A stretch of DNA of 64,000 nt from Fusobacterium necrogenes (lineage in GTDB: Bacteria > Fusobacteriota > Fusobacteriia > Fusobacteriales > Fusobacteriaceae): positions 1,626,854-1,690,853 of the forward strand of contig NZ_UGGU01000003.1 in NCBI RefSeq assembly GCF_900450765.1. Reading direction: 5' to 3'. Positions 42,887 to 53,110 of the stretch are shown one piece after another (position 1 is the stretch's first letter; each line of letters begins with the position of its first letter). A program made the translations under genes and the position numbers. The notes under the pieces were generated by a model that was given only the letters and a program-made list of their open reading frames with translations, ran no database searches and was not told the origin of the DNA.

Positions 42887-42919
42887 AAAAGAGAGTAACC
42901 TTTCTGGTCATTCTCTTTT
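42887..42919 (-). terminator. Terminator after the PPIase gene
   Basis: Inverted repeat 42887-42900 with 42906-42919 (13 of 14 pairs), 5-base loop, then a T-rich minus-strand tail. Confidence 0.9.
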
Positions 42920-42927
42920 CTATATAA

Positions 42928-44655
42928 CTAAATGTATTTTTTCATAACTTCCTGAGCTTTACTATTTAGATAATCTTTTTTGACACTCTCTATTACATCT
43001 TTAAAATTAGCTTTTTTATACTTAACATCCTCAGTTTTGTCAAAAATATAGATTTTATCTTCGATTGTTAAACTCTCTACTTTATTAGATGGAGCATCCA
43101 ATATTTTTTTAGCTAATACTTCATTATATCCTAAACCTGAAATATAACCTGCATTATTTATTTTAAAAGAACTACTTTGAATGATATCTTTTCTTTCACC
43201 AGTTAATTTATCAAAAGTTAATTCTTTATTTTGCAATTTTGTAAGCAATCCTTTTATCTCTTCCTCCTTAGCCTTTTTTGTTTCAACTGAAACTTTAGGA
43301 GTTATAAGAATATGACTAGCTTTTACCTTTTCCTCTTTATCATTTCTATCCTCTACATAGATCAAATGATATCCAAATACTGTTTCTACTGGAATTGGAT
43401 ATATTTTCCCTACCTCTCCTTCAAATGCCGCTTTTTGGAAAGGTTCTACCATATCCCCTTTAGAAAACCATCCCAATTCTCCACCATTTCCTGCACTTGG
43501 ACCTTGAGATAATTCTTTTGCTTTTTCCTTAAAATTCTCAGTAGTTAACTCCTTCAAAATATCTTCTGCCTCTTTCTTAGCTTTTTCCTTATCAGCAGAA
43601 GAAGGATCCACTTGAACTACTGCTATATTAGCTTGAGCACTAGGAAAAGTATCATATTTTAAACTATTCTTTTCAAAATATTCCTTTAATTCTTTCTCTG
43701 TAGGTTTTAACTCAGATTTAATATTTTCTAATAGTCCATTTTGATATATAGCAAATTGATAATCTACTGGAAGGGTAGCCTTGACTGTAATTCCTCTCTT
43801 TTTAGCTTCATTTGCTATTTTTATCTGACTATCATAATATAGTTTCGCTCCTGACTCTTCACCGTTTTTAATAATATCACCAGCAAATAACATATTTAAT
43901 GTTCTTTTTGCTAAATCAACATTTGTTATTTTAAAACCATCTTTATCTATCTCTACCTTTTCAACTAAATTTTGATATTCTGGTGCTACATTCTCTATTT
44001 TAGCATTTTGTTTAGCTACTTCTAAAAGCTCAAGATATTTTTCAAGTCCTTTTTCCTCTTTTAAAGCCTTTATAATCTCTGGTTTAACCTCTTCTAAAGT
44101 TTTATCCTTATATAATGTATCTTTATTTTGATTATAATTAGCTTCGATCTCTTCTTCAGTTGGCTCTATTCCTTCTTGAATTTTTTGAAATGTTTTTTCA
44201 ACAAGGATATTATCTCTTATATCATTTTTAAATGTCTTTTTAGTATATCCCTGAACTGCTAACATTCTTTTAAATTGTTCTTTATCACCTACAGAGTTCT
44301 CAATAGCATCATACTGAGCGTTTATTTCACTATTAGGAACTTTCAAATTTAAATCATCAGCTATCCCTAATGTCAAATTCCTTTTCACCACATCATCAAA
44401 AGCTATTACTTCTACTAAATCTTTATCTAATTTGTCACCTAAATATCTTGAATAGCCTTGAGTTAAATTAGATTTTGTTTTTTCTACATCAAATTTTAAG
44501 ATTTTTTCTCCATTTAGCTTAAATGCGTAAATATTGACTCTTGAATATGAACTTTTTATATTCATGTATGCCAAAATTGCAGATGAAACCATAAAAATAA
44601 TTGTAATAAACCAAATAAATGGTTTTATATGTTTACGAAATTTTCTTATTGCCAT
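42928..44655 (-). CDS. Membrane-anchored SurA/PpiD-like peptidyl-prolyl isomerase
   Basis: A 575-residue periplasm-facing folding factor. One N-terminal membrane segment (FIWFITIIFMVSSAILAYM, residues 13-31) anchors it. Residues about 60-300 are SurA/PpiD-type chaperone helices. A parvulin domain is clear at about 335-435 (ELGWFSKGDMVEPFQKAAF, GYHLIYVEDR), and KASHILITP near 447 starts a second, degenerate one. Layout matches PpiD. It follows the NtrC-like gene by 59 bases in the same direction and is closed by a terminator. The ATG is weakly served by GAGTGAG. Confidence 0.88.
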   Translation of the reverse strand: MAIRKFRKHIKPFIWFITIIFMVSSAILAYMNIKSSYSRVNIYAFKLNGEKILKFDVEKTKSNLTQGYSRYLGDKLDKDLVEVIAFDDVVKRNLTLGIADDLNLKVPNSEINAQYDAIENSVGDKEQFKRMLAVQGYTKKTFKNDIRDNILVEKTFQKIQEGIEPTEEEIEANYNQNKDTLYKDKTLEEVKPEIIKALKEEKGLEKYLELLEVAKQNAKIENVAPEYQNLVEKVEIDKDGFKITNVDLAKRTLNMLFAGDIIKNGEESGAKLYYDSQIKIANEAKKRGITVKATLPVDYQFAIYQNGLLENIKSELKPTEKELKEYFEKNSLKYDTFPSAQANIAVVQVDPSSADKEKAKKEAEDILKELTTENFKEKAKELSQGPSAGNGGELGWFSKGDMVEPFQKAAFEGEVGKIYPIPVETVFGYHLIYVEDRNDKEEKVKASHILITPKVSVETKKAKEEEIKGLLTKLQNKELTFDKLTGERKDIIQSSSFKINNAGYISGLGYNEVLAKKILDAPSNKVESLTIEDKIYIFDKTEDVKYKKANFKDVIESVKKDYLNSKAQEVMKKYI

Positions 44656-44714
44656 TTTCTCACTCAGCCAAAGCTGTCCCCTTTCTATAGTTTAAATAAT
44701 TTCTAAAGCTCTTT

Positions 44715-46100
44715 TTATTTAAAATCTAAACCATATTTTCTTATTTTTTCATAAAGTGTAGTTCTTCCAATTCCTAGTAATTTAGAAGTTTCTTGCTTAT
44801 TCCATCTAGTTTTTTGAAGAGCTATTGCTATTACAACCTTTTCTACATCAGCTAGACTATAGATTTCTTGCTCTAATATATCTTTTAATGGTCCTACTCC
44901 AACTACAGTTTTATTCTCTACTGTGTCTGATTTCATTTTTATTTCCAATGGTAAATCTTCTACATCTATTACTTTGTCTGTTGAAAGTATTATCATTCTT
45001 TCAATCATATTTTTTAACTCTCTAATATTTCCTGGATATGAGTATTCCATTAAATATTTCATAGCTTCTCCTGATATCACAGGTGTATCTCTATGTAACT
45101 CTCTTACTACTTTATTTAAAAAATAGTTCGCAAGTAATGGAATATCTTCTTTTCTCTCTCTTAGTGGAGGAATCTCTATTGGGAAAGCAGTCAATCTATG
45201 ATATAGATCTTTTCTAAATCTTCCCTTTTCTGTTTCTTCTTTTAAATCTCTATTACTAGAAGCAATAAATCTTACATCTACTCTTCTAGTTTTATTTCCA
45301 CCAACTCTTTTTAATTCACCATATTCTATAACTTTTAATAGCTTAGCTTGACACTTTATACCCATAGCTGAGATATCATCTAAGAATATAGTCCCTCCAT
45401 CAGCTTCTTCTAAAAGTCCTCTTTTACTAGAGTTAGCTCCTACAAATGCCCCTCTTTCATAACCAAATAACTCTCTATCCATTGTTTCCTCTGGAAGAGA
45501 AGCACAACTTACCACTATATAATTATTCTTTCTTCTATCACTTCTTTTATATATTTCTTTAGCTACTATCTCTTTTCCAAGTCCATTTTCTCCTGTAATT
45601 AATACTGCTAAATCACTTTCAGCTACTTTTTCAACCAGGCTTTTTACATCTTTTATTCTAGAAGATTGTCCTACTATTTCACTCTCTTCTTCAAAACTAG
45701 CTAATTTTTCTTCTAACTTTCTCTTTTCTTTTAAAATTTCTAAATTTTTTAGAGCAGGAAAAATTATTCTATTCATCTCTTTTAATTCTACTGGTTTCAT
45801 TAAATAATTGTAGATATCTGCATTTTTTAGCTCCTGTATAGCTGTCTCTGTTTCATCTTCTAACAATCCTACTATCACAAAGTCTTTCCCTAATCCACTT
45901 AACTTTCTTTTAGCTTCAGTAAAATTAAACCATGTCAAATATTCATCCAAAAGAACAATATCAAAGTCACTCTCTCTTAACATATCAAGAGCATCTAATA
46001 AATTATTAAATGTTATTATTTCATATTGGTCTGATAATTCTTTCCTTATTTGCTTTAAAGTTTCCTTTCTCTCTGAAATAGCTAAAATAGCATTTTTCAT
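44715..46100 (-). CDS. NtrC-like AAA+ response regulator with altered key motifs
   Basis: A 461-residue protein with receiver (1-120), AAA+ sigma-54 activator domain (about 135-370) and Fis-type HTH (about 420-461, LGIGRTTLYEKIRKYGL). The receiver keeps Asp52 (LLDEYL) and Lys near 104 but has SE in place of the acidic pair and lacks the usual Thr. In the AAA+ domain Walker A GENGLGKE and the arginine-finger stretch FRKDLYHRL are normal, but the sigma-54 contact loop reads GAFVGA, not GAFTGA, and Walker B reads FLDD, not FLDE. No histidine kinase is adjacent. It is read with the PpiD-like gene, suggesting a role in envelope upkeep. Confidence 0.88.
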   Translation of the reverse strand: MKNAILAISERKETLKQIRKELSDQYEIITFNNLLDALDMLRESDFDIVLLDEYLTWFNFTEAKRKLSGLGKDFVIVGLLEDETETAIQELKNADIYNYLMKPVELKEMNRIIFPALKNLEILKEKRKLEEKLASFEEESEIVGQSSRIKDVKSLVEKVAESDLAVLITGENGLGKEIVAKEIYKRSDRRKNNYIVVSCASLPEETMDRELFGYERGAFVGANSSKRGLLEEADGGTIFLDDISAMGIKCQAKLLKVIEYGELKRVGGNKTRRVDVRFIASSNRDLKEETEKGRFRKDLYHRLTAFPIEIPPLRERKEDIPLLANYFLNKVVRELHRDTPVISGEAMKYLMEYSYPGNIRELKNMIERMIILSTDKVIDVEDLPLEIKMKSDTVENKTVVGVGPLKDILEQEIYSLADVEKVVIAIALQKTRWNKQETSKLLGIGRTTLYEKIRKYGLDFK

Positions 46101-46161
46101 ATATTACCTCCACATTTTTATTTATCCATGATCATATTATTTAATTCTAATCTACATATGT

Positions 46162-46190
46162 ATTATAATAGATATTTTGTATTTTTTCAA
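46162..46190 (-). promoter_or_regulatory. Promoter of the NtrC-like gene (TTGAAA-17-TATAAT)
   Basis: -35 at 46185-46190, -10 at 46162-46167 on the minus strand. A sigma-70 type promoter, with no visible GG-N10-GC element. Confidence 0.75.
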
Positions 46191-46246
46191 GACTATTTTT
46201 TTTATTTTGTACACTTTCTCATTTTTAGAGCATTTCAAAATTTATT

Positions 46247-47266
46247 TTATCTAGCTAAATTAAAAACATCATTAGTTGTTATAAAAATTATGAATCCAAA
46301 AAGAACTAACATTCCTAACATATGTAGTCTCTCTTCTACTTTCTTATTTACTTTTATTCCTATCATTTCCAAAAGTACAAAAACTATTCTACCACCATCT
46401 AATGCTGGAAATGGTAGTAAATTTAGTACTCCTACATTTACAGAAAGTAAAGCCATGAGATGTATTACTATACCTAACCCATTTTTTGATGCTTCTCCAA
46501 CAACCCTAATTATTCCAATAGGACCACTTAACTCCTCACTTTTTACCTCCCCTCTTACTATTCTTATAAAATCCGATAAAGTTTCTCCAACTATCCTAAC
46601 TCCAGTTTGTAAACTGAGTTTAGAAGCCTCCAAAATCCCAAATTTGTGAATAGTATACTCAGGCAAAACTCCTAGTACCTTTTTTTTACTCTCTAGATCA
46701 AAAGTCAATGGAACACTTAATTCTTTAATCTTCCCAGCTCTTTCCACTTTTAGTGAAACACTATCCTTATCTTCTAATTTTTTCAGCACATCTCCAATCT
46801 CTGTCCATTTTACTATTTTATACCCCTCTAACTCCAATACCTTATCTTTTGGCCGAATATATTGTATTGATTTAGCCTCTTTAAAAACGCTTCCTATTAC
46901 AGCTTCCTCATTTGGTATATATTTTCCAGTTGAATATATGGAAACAAAGAGTATTATAAATGCTAATAAAAAATTCATAAATACTCCAGCTCCTAAAACT
47001 ACGAATCTTGCATAAGCTGGTTTAGAATTAAATCCATCCTCTACCTCACTATCTAACTCCATTCCTTCTATATTTACAAATCCACCTATTGGTATTGCTC
47101 TAAGAGAATATGTAGTTTTCATAGTATTATAAGAATATACCTGAGGGCCCATTCCTATAGCAAACTCGCTGACTGGCATTTTAAAAAATTTTGCTGTTAA
47201 AAAATGTCCCAACTCATGAACAAATATTATAATTCCTAATACTAAAATGGCTATTAATATATTCAT
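46247..47266 (-). CDS. rseP: Site-2 zinc metalloprotease RseP
   Basis: A 339-residue M50 membrane protease that cuts transmembrane segments during regulated proteolysis. The zinc site HELGH is at residues 17-21 in the first membrane helix, the third ligand in NLLPFPALDGGRIVF near residue 290. A single PDZ-like domain lies between (about 110-215). Length matches firmicute members rather than the 450-residue E. coli protein with two PDZ domains. It is the last gene of the uppS-cdsA-dxr-tmk unit, a placement common in bacteria. Confidence 0.95.
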   Translation of the reverse strand: MNILIAILVLGIIIFVHELGHFLTAKFFKMPVSEFAIGMGPQVYSYNTMKTTYSLRAIPIGGFVNIEGMELDSEVEDGFNSKPAYARFVVLGAGVFMNFLLAFIILFVSIYSTGKYIPNEEAVIGSVFKEAKSIQYIRPKDKVLELEGYKIVKWTEIGDVLKKLEDKDSVSLKVERAGKIKELSVPLTFDLESKKKVLGVLPEYTIHKFGILEASKLSLQTGVRIVGETLSDFIRIVRGEVKSEELSGPIGIIRVVGEASKNGLGIVIHLMALLSVNVGVLNLLPFPALDGGRIVFVLLEMIGIKVNKKVEERLHMLGMLVLFGFIIFITTNDVFNLAR

Positions 47267-47282
47267 ATTATATTACCTCCAT

Positions 47283-47954
47283 CTATAAAATTTTCTCAAC
47301 TAGAGAAAATATCTCTTTTTCTATCTCATCTATTGTTTTTAATCTTTCACCCTCCATACATTTTATCTCTTGCCAGTTCTGTTTTTTTGCTATACTACAA
47401 GCATTTTCATAAGATTTTTTCAAATATAAAAAATCTTTTTCATGAATATCCTTTTGTTCCTCACCTGTTATCTTATTTTTCCTCTCTTGCATCAATTTTA
47501 CTGCTATTTCAGTTGGCATATTTAAAAAAATTATTAAATCAGGCTTAGGTATTCCAATTTTGTTGTATTCTAAATCTTCTAACCACTCTAGATACTCCCT
47601 CTTTTTATCTTCACTCTCTATTTTAGAAGCTTGATGGATCATGTTAGATGTAGTATATCTATCTGTTATAACAATTCCACCAACATTGTAAAAATTCTCC
47701 CATTCCATTTTATATGAAGCATACCTATCTATCGCAAACATTGTAGAAATAGGATAAGGATTAATTTCTAAAGCATCTTTGCCAAAAAGTCCCGCTAAAT
47801 ACATTTTAACTGGTTCACAAGCTGGACTCCCATAATTAGGAAAAGATATCTTTCTTACATCTTTTACAACTTTTTTTAATTTTTCATATAATCTTTTTGT
47901 CTGAGTCTCTTTGCCACTTGAATCTGTACCTTCTATTACTATCAACTTTCCCAT
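47283..47954 (-). CDS. tmk: Thymidylate kinase-like protein
   Basis: A 223-residue nucleoside monophosphate kinase. The P-loop reads IVIEGTDSSGKETQTKRLYEKL, where the usual GKS/T is GKE-T as in a clostridial branch with GKQT. DR-Y motif VITDRYTTSNMIHQA and the lid ERKNKITGEEQKDIHE follow. The ATG at 47954 overlaps the dxr stop region and has GAGG upstream. dTMP is the probable substrate; dedicated assays would be needed for this atypical branch. Confidence 0.85.
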   Translation of the reverse strand: MGKLIVIEGTDSSGKETQTKRLYEKLKKVVKDVRKISFPNYGSPACEPVKMYLAGLFGKDALEINPYPISTMFAIDRYASYKMEWENFYNVGGIVITDRYTTSNMIHQASKIESEDKKREYLEWLEDLEYNKIGIPKPDLIIFLNMPTEIAVKLMQERKNKITGEEQKDIHEKDFLYLKKSYENACSIAKKQNWQEIKCMEGERLKTIDEIEKEIFSLVEKIL

Positions 47955-47955
47955 A

Positions 47956-49107
47956 CTACACCTCATAATTTGAATATACCCACTCTCTCGTTTCTAAATC
48001 TACTCTCTTTATTATATCTATTCCATCATTTTCAAGCGGAATATGTCTTTCCATAGCTTTTTCTATTATCTCATATATAGTTAAAAATTTAATCCTTCCT
48101 TTTAAAAACAATTCAACAGCTACTTCATTAGCAGCATTCAAAACAACTGGCATAGTTTTTCCTATTCTCCCAGCTTTAAAAGCTAATTTTATACCTTTGA
48201 ATGTCTCATGATCTGGCTTTTCAAAAGTTAAGTTTGTAACTTTAGTAAAATCTAATCCCTCTAAGATTGAATTCTCCTTCCTTTCTGGATAAGTAAAGGC
48301 GTATTGTATAGGAAGTTTCATATCTGGTACTCCTAACTGTGCTATTATACTTTTATCTTTAAACTCTACCATAGAATGAATTATACTTTGAGGATGTACT
48401 ACTACCTCTATATCATCATAAGATATTCCAAAAAGTTCATGTGCCTCTATAACCTCCAATCCCTTATTAACAAGTGTTGAAGAATCAATTGTTATTTTTT
48501 TACCCATAGACCAATTAGGATGTTTTAGAGCTTCTTCTATACTCACATCTTGAAGCTCCTCTTTTTTTCTACCTCTAAATGTTCCTCCACTGGCTGTTAT
48601 TATAAGCTTTTTCACTTCATTTTTTCTTCCTCCTAGAAGTGATTGAAATATTGCCGAGTGTTCACTATCTACTGGAATTATTTCTGCTTTTGGATTTTCT
48701 TTTAACAATCTATTAATATATGGACCAGCTGCAACCATTGTCTCTTTATTTGCCAAAGCTATTCTTTTCCCTTTTTTTATTCCTTCTACTGTAGCTTCTA
48801 TCCCAACTGCACCACTTATAGCTGTAAGTAATATATCATAATTCTCTTTGAGAGCTAATTCTTTTAATCCTCTATCTCCAAAATATAACTCTAAATTTGG
48901 AAACTCTCTTCTTATTAGCTTATACCCCTCTTCACTTCCAATCGAAACATATTTTGGCTGGAATTCCTTTATTTGTTCAATCAAAAGTTTATAATTTTTA
49001 TGTCCACTCAGACCCACTATCTCAAATCTATCTTCTGAGCTTTTCACAATCTCTAAGGCATTTGTTCCTATACTTCCAGTAGAACCTAATACCACTATTC
49101 TTTTCAT
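47956..49107 (-). CDS. dxr: 1-deoxy-D-xylulose 5-phosphate reductoisomerase
   Basis: Second enzyme of the MEP isoprenoid pathway. 383 residues from the ATG at 49107, which has GGAGG four bases upstream; the longer frame would start 13 codons earlier with no box. NADPH motif [13 protein letters not shown] at the N terminus, metal and substrate residues in [38 protein letters not shown] and EAHELFG are intact. It feeds isoprenoid units to UppS, whose gene is in the same unit. Confidence 0.97.
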   Translation of the reverse strand: MKRIVVLGSTGSIGTNALEIVKSSEDRFEIVGLSGHKNYKLLIEQIKEFQPKYVSIGSEEGYKLIRREFPNLELYFGDRGLKELALKENYDILLTAISGAVGIEATVEGIKKGKRIALANKETMVAAGPYINRLLKENPKAEIIPVDSEHSAIFQSLLGGRKNEVKKLIITASGGTFRGRKKEELQDVSIEEALKHPNWSMGKKITIDSSTLVNKGLEVIEAHELFGISYDDIEVVVHPQSIIHSMVEFKDKSIIAQLGVPDMKLPIQYAFTYPERKENSILEGLDFTKVTNLTFEKPDHETFKGIKLAFKAGRIGKTMPVVLNAANEVAVELFLKGRIKFLTIYEIIEKAMERHIPLENDGIDIIKRVDLETREWVYSNYEV

Positions 49108-49142
49108 TTTTCCTCCTCTAAAAAAATTTAGGATGAGTTCCC

Positions 49143-49967
49143 TCACCCTAAAATTACAAACTTCAAAAGGTAATACATAACTGGAGCTACAAAAAACATA
49201 CTATCAAATCTATCTAATATACCTCCATGTCCGCCTAGTAAGGTCCCTGAATCTTTTACTTTAAATTCTCTTTTAAACATAGATTCACCTAGATCACCTA
49301 TCTGCGCTACTGCACTGATAAAAAGCCCCAAGATCACAGCACCTAAAACATTCATTTCACCAGTAATTAGTCCAAAATACTTTTCTAATAAAAATAAAGC
49401 TAACACTGTAAAAATCGTTCCTCCTATTGCCCCTTCAATAGATTTTTTAGGACTTATACTATTGAATCCTCTCTTAAATATCTTCCTTCCTATTCCCATT
49501 CCTACAAAATATGCAAAGCTATCACATATCCATACCATTATTTGCGCAGTCAAAAGCCATTTTCCACCATTAGGTAGAAGACTTATCAATAAAATATGAG
49601 AAAATAAAACACTTGGATACAAAGCTCCTAGAATAGTTTCTCCTATATCTATACTAGAATTTTCAACCCTATTTTGAATAACTCTCAAGCTTATAATCAA
49701 AATGATACAAAGAGCTATTACTGCCTCTACTCCAAAAGAAATCATATTCAACTCTTTGAAAAATAATACATTAGGAATGACAATTGCCATTATAATTCCC
49801 AATAGCTTATGAGGTCTTTTTCCACCCATCTCTGCCATCTTATAAAATTCATAAGCTCCAATTCCTACAATTATATTTGTAAAAATTAAAAGTGGTAATC
49901 CTCCATAATATAAAACTCCTATAAGTATAGGTATCCCTATAAGAGCAACTATTATCCTACTTAACAT
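49143..49967 (-). CDS. cdsA: Phosphatidate cytidylyltransferase
   Basis: Makes CDP-diacylglycerol from phosphatidate and CTP in the membrane. 274 residues with about eight membrane segments; the C-terminal signature [19 protein letters not shown] is complete apart from Gly for Pro in the usual PGHGG. It starts one base after the uppS stop. Confidence 0.95.
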   Translation of the reverse strand: MLSRIIVALIGIPILIGVLYYGGLPLLIFTNIIVGIGAYEFYKMAEMGGKRPHKLLGIIMAIVIPNVLFFKELNMISFGVEAVIALCIILIISLRVIQNRVENSSIDIGETILGALYPSVLFSHILLISLLPNGGKWLLTAQIMVWICDSFAYFVGMGIGRKIFKRGFNSISPKKSIEGAIGGTIFTVLALFLLEKYFGLITGEMNVLGAVILGLFISAVAQIGDLGESMFKREFKVKDSGTLLGGHGGILDRFDSMFFVAPVMYYLLKFVILG

Positions 49968-49968
49968 A

Positions 49969-50655
49969 TTATTTTACTCCTCCAAAACGTCTATCTCTTC
50001 TATTAAAAGCTTCAATAGCCTTTTCCAATTCCTGCTCATTAAAATCTGGCCACAAAGTATCTGTTATGTATATCTCAGAGTAAGCTATCTGCCAGAGTAA
50101 AAAATTTGAAATTCTTAATTCACCACTTGTCCTTATCAATAACTCTGGATCTGGGATATCATTATATAAGTAAGATGAAAACTCCTCCTCTGTTATATTA
50201 GCTTTGCCCGATTTTAAAATCTTATTTACAGCATCTATTATTTCAGATCTTCCACCATAGTTAAAAGCTATATTAAAAGTTAATCCTGTATTGTCTCTAC
50301 TCTTCTCTTGAAGTTTATCTATAGCTTCTAAAAGAGAACTATTAACATTATCTTTTCTTCCAGAAACCATAAATCTAATATTATTTTCCATTATATTTTT
50401 CTCTTCATTTTTTATGTAATTTTTGAAAAGAAACATTAAAGCGCTCACTTCTTCTTGACTCCTCTTCCAATTTTCAGTTGAAAAGGCATAGACAGTCAAA
50501 TACTTTACCCCTATTCTAGCTGCATGTATTATTATTTTTCTAAGTGCCACAGCTCCTTCTCTATGTCCAAAAGTTCTAGGAAATCCTCTTTTTTTCGCCC
50601 ATCTTCCATTCCCATCCATAATTATAGCTATATGATTTGGTACTTGTTTTTCCAT
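49969..50655 (-). CDS. uppS: Undecaprenyl diphosphate synthase
   Basis: Cis-prenyltransferase that makes the C55 lipid carrier for peptidoglycan and surface glycans. 228 residues. IAIIMDGNGRWAKKRGFPR with catalytic Asp, GHREG, YLTVYAFSTENWKRS and the C-terminal PELLIRTSGELRISNFLLWQ are canonical. Start ATG follows GAGGTG. It opens the uppS-cdsA-dxr-tmk-rseP unit. Confidence 0.97.
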   Translation of the reverse strand: MEKQVPNHIAIIMDGNGRWAKKRGFPRTFGHREGAVALRKIIIHAARIGVKYLTVYAFSTENWKRSQEEVSALMFLFKNYIKNEEKNIMENNIRFMVSGRKDNVNSSLLEAIDKLQEKSRDNTGLTFNIAFNYGGRSEIIDAVNKILKSGKANITEEEFSSYLYNDIPDPELLIRTSGELRISNFLLWQIAYSEIYITDTLWPDFNEQELEKAIEAFNRRDRRFGGVK

Positions 50656-50680
50656 ATCTTCACCTCTTTATACTTTGTAA

Positions 50681-50686
50681 ATTGTA
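50681..50686 (-). promoter_or_regulatory. Extended -10 (TGGTACAAT) for the uppS unit
   Basis: On the minus strand TACAAT preceded by TGG lies 26 bases before uppS, after the frr terminator. The -35 is weak. Confidence 0.5.
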
Positions 50687-50728
50687 CCATATTTACACAA
50701 ATTTTTCTACTAATTTGTCATATAAAAA

Positions 50729-50760
50729 ATTGTAGATAGATCTTTTTGTCCATCTACAAT
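50729..50760 (-). terminator. Terminator after frr
   Basis: Perfect 9-bp stem (50729-50737 with 50752-50760) and a TTTTTT tail on the minus strand; A-run on the other side. Confidence 0.9.
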
Positions 50761-50780
50761 TTTTTGATTTCAAACATATA

Positions 50781-51347
50781 TTATACTGTTGTTATCTCTT
50801 TTTCCTTTTTAGCAAATAGCTCGTCTATCTCTTTGATATGAGTATCTGTTAATTTTTGAATTTCATTTTCTAAATTTTTAACTTCATCTTCAGAGATTGG
50901 ATTTTCTTTATTTTTTAATAATTTCTTAAGTTCGTTATTTCCATCTTTTCTAATATTTCTTACTGCTACTTTTCCATTTTCAGCTTCAGTTTTAGCCATT
51001 TTCACATACTCTTTTCTTCTATCAGCTGTAAGCTCTGGCATTATAAGTCTGATAACCTTTCCATCATTATTAGGAGTTAATCCTAAGTTAGCAGCTATTA
51101 TAGCTTTTTCTATTTTCACTATCATTGATTTATCCCAAGGATCAATTACTAATAATCTTGCTTCTGGAGCTGATACTGATCCTATTTGATTCAATGGCAT
51201 CTCAGAACCATATTGCTCCACTTTAATTCCATCAAGCATAGATATATTAGCTCTTCCAGCTCTTATTGATGTAAATCTGTGCTTAGTTGTTTCTACAGCT
51301 TTACTCATTTTTTCTTTACATAAGCTTACTACTTCTTTACCAGTCAT
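50781..51347 (-). CDS. frr: Ribosome recycling factor
   Basis: Splits the post-termination ribosome with EF-G. 188 residues, near the usual 185. KTTKHRFTSIRAGRANISMLDGIKVEQYGS, INQIGSVSAPEARLLVIDPWD-like and the C-terminal DEVKNLENEIQKLTDTHIKEIDELFAKKEKE are clear. AGGAGG lies before ATG. It follows pyrH by 17 bases. Confidence 0.97.
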   Translation of the reverse strand: MTGKEVVSLCKEKMSKAVETTKHRFTSIRAGRANISMLDGIKVEQYGSEMPLNQIGSVSAPEARLLVIDPWDKSMIVKIEKAIIAANLGLTPNNDGKVIRLIMPELTADRRKEYVKMAKTEAENGKVAVRNIRKDGNNELKKLLKNKENPISEDEVKNLENEIQKLTDTHIKEIDELFAKKEKEITTV

Positions 51348-51364
51348 AAATTTCCTCCTAAATA

Positions 51365-52084
51365 TTAATCAGCTATTACTGTTGTCCCTATTTTTTCTCC
51401 CATTATTACTCTTTTAATATTTCCTTCTGTTAAAGAGTCGAATACAATAATTGGAAGTTTATTTTCTCTACATAATGATATTGCAGTTGCATCCATTACT
51501 TTAAGATTTTTATTTAAAACTTCTGTATAAGTTACAGTTTCATATTTTATTGCATCAGTATATTTTACTGGATCTTTATCATAAATTCCATCTACTTTAG
51601 TAGCTTTTAATACCACTTCTGCATTCATTTCTATCGCTCTTAATGCTGCTGCTGTATCAGTTGTAAAATACGGATTTCCTGTTCCGGCTCCAAATATTAC
51701 AACTCTTCCTTTTTCAAGGTGTCTTTGAGCTCTTCTTTTAATAAATGGCTCAGCTATCTTAGGCATCTCAATAGCTGTAAGTACTCTTGTTTGTACTCCT
51801 AGTTTCTCTATTGAGTTTTGAAGTGCAAGTGAGTTGATAACAGTAGCTAACATTCCCATGTGATCTCCAGTTACTCTGTCTACACCTTGAGCTGCTCCAG
51901 ATAATCCTCTAAAAATATTTCCACCACCTATAACTACTGAAACTTCTACTCCTAAATCTGCTATTTCCTTTATTTGTCTAGCATAAGATGCTATTACATC
52001 TGATGAAATTCCAAACTCTTGATCTCCCATTAGAGCTTCTCCACTAAGTTTTAATAAAACTCTTTTATAAAATGGCTTCTCCAT
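51365..52084 (-). CDS. pyrH: Uridylate kinase
   Basis: Phosphorylates UMP to UDP; hexameric amino-acid-kinase fold. 239 residues with [59 protein letters not shown] and [13 protein letters not shown]. It starts 68 bases after tsf, beyond a terminator-like hairpin, and is followed by frr. Confidence 0.98.
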   Translation of the reverse strand: MEKPFYKRVLLKLSGEALMGDQEFGISSDVIASYARQIKEIADLGVEVSVVIGGGNIFRGLSGAAQGVDRVTGDHMGMLATVINSLALQNSIEKLGVQTRVLTAIEMPKIAEPFIKRRAQRHLEKGRVVIFGAGTGNPYFTTDTAAALRAIEMNAEVVLKATKVDGIYDKDPVKYTDAIKYETVTYTEVLNKNLKVMDATAISLCRENKLPIIVFDSLTEGNIKRVIMGEKIGTTVIAD

Positions 52085-52117
52085 AGCTCCTCCTACTTTA
52101 TATTTTTTAAAAAAATA

Positions 52118-52135
52118 GGGATGCTGTTACATCCC
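52118..52135 (-). terminator. Terminator/attenuator between tsf and pyrH
   Basis: 6-bp GC-rich stem GGGATG/CATCCC (52118-52123 with 52130-52135), then A and seven Ts on the minus strand. It probably lowers pyrH-frr expression relative to rpsB-tsf. Confidence 0.85.
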
Positions 52136-52152
52136 CATTAAATTGTTAGCTA

Positions 52153-53046
52153 TTATCCTCTGATCTGAGCTGCAACTTCCTCTGCAAAGTTCTCTTCTTT
52201 TTTCTCGATTCCATCTCCAACTTTATATCTAGCAAATGATACTACAGTTAAAGGTGCTGCGAACTTAGCAACAGTTTCCTTATTCTCTGCTCTTACATAA
52301 ATTTGATCTACTAAACAGTTTTCTTCATAGAATTTATTCATTTTTCCTACTAGAATTTTTTCAATTATTTGAGCTGGTTTTCCTTCAGCTTCTAATTGCT
52401 TTCTAGCTATTTCTTTTTCATGCTCTAAGTCAGCAGTTGTAACTTGAGATTCATTTAAATATCTTGGATCCATAGCTGCTACGTGCATAGCAATATCTCT
52501 TGCTTTTGTAATATTTTCAGCAGTAGCTTCTCCAGTTAATTCAACTATAACTCCTAGTTTTCCTCCTAAGTGGCTATAAGTTGCTACGAAACCATCCTTA
52601 GATTCAGTTTCATGAATTCTTCTGATATTCATATTTTCTCCGATTTTAGCTATTAAATCAGTTACAGCTTGAGCAACAGTTTTTCCTGCTTCTATTTCAG
52701 CTTCATTTAAAGCTTCAACAGTCTTTACATTATTTGCAATAGCAATTTCAGCTAATTTCTTTCCAAAGTCTTTAAACTCTACATTTTTAGCAACGAAGTC
52801 AGTTTCAGAGTTGAACTCAATTAATACAGCTCTTTTATTATCTGCTGATACAGCATCAAAAATTAGTCCTTCAGCTGCTATTCTTCCAGCTTTCTTAACT
52901 GCTTTAGCAATCCCTTTCTCTCTTAAATAATCGATTGCTTTATCCATATCTCCGCCATTTTCTGTTAGTGCTTTTTTACAATCCATCATTCCAGCACCAG
53001 TTCTCTCTCTTAGTTCTTTGACTAAGCTAGCTGTTATTTCTGCCAT
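52153..53046 (-). CDS. tsf: Elongation factor Ts
   Basis: Nucleotide exchange factor for EF-Tu. 297 residues. The N-terminal UBA-like domain has [37 protein letters not shown], and the core has [16 protein letters not shown] is six bases before the ATG. It follows rpsB by 64 bases. Confidence 0.98.
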   Translation of the reverse strand: MAEITASLVKELRERTGAGMMDCKKALTENGGDMDKAIDYLREKGIAKAVKKAGRIAAEGLIFDAVSADNKRAVLIEFNSETDFVAKNVEFKDFGKKLAEIAIANNVKTVEALNEAEIEAGKTVAQAVTDLIAKIGENMNIRRIHETESKDGFVATYSHLGGKLGVIVELTGEATAENITKARDIAMHVAAMDPRYLNESQVTTADLEHEKEIARKQLEAEGKPAQIIEKILVGKMNKFYEENCLVDQIYVRAENKETVAKFAAPLTVVSFARYKVGDGIEKKEENFAEEVAAQIRG

Positions 53047-53110
53047 TTTTTCCTCCTAATAAAATTTTATTTTATTAATTTATAATCAATTGTACATAGA
53101 TGAATAAAAA

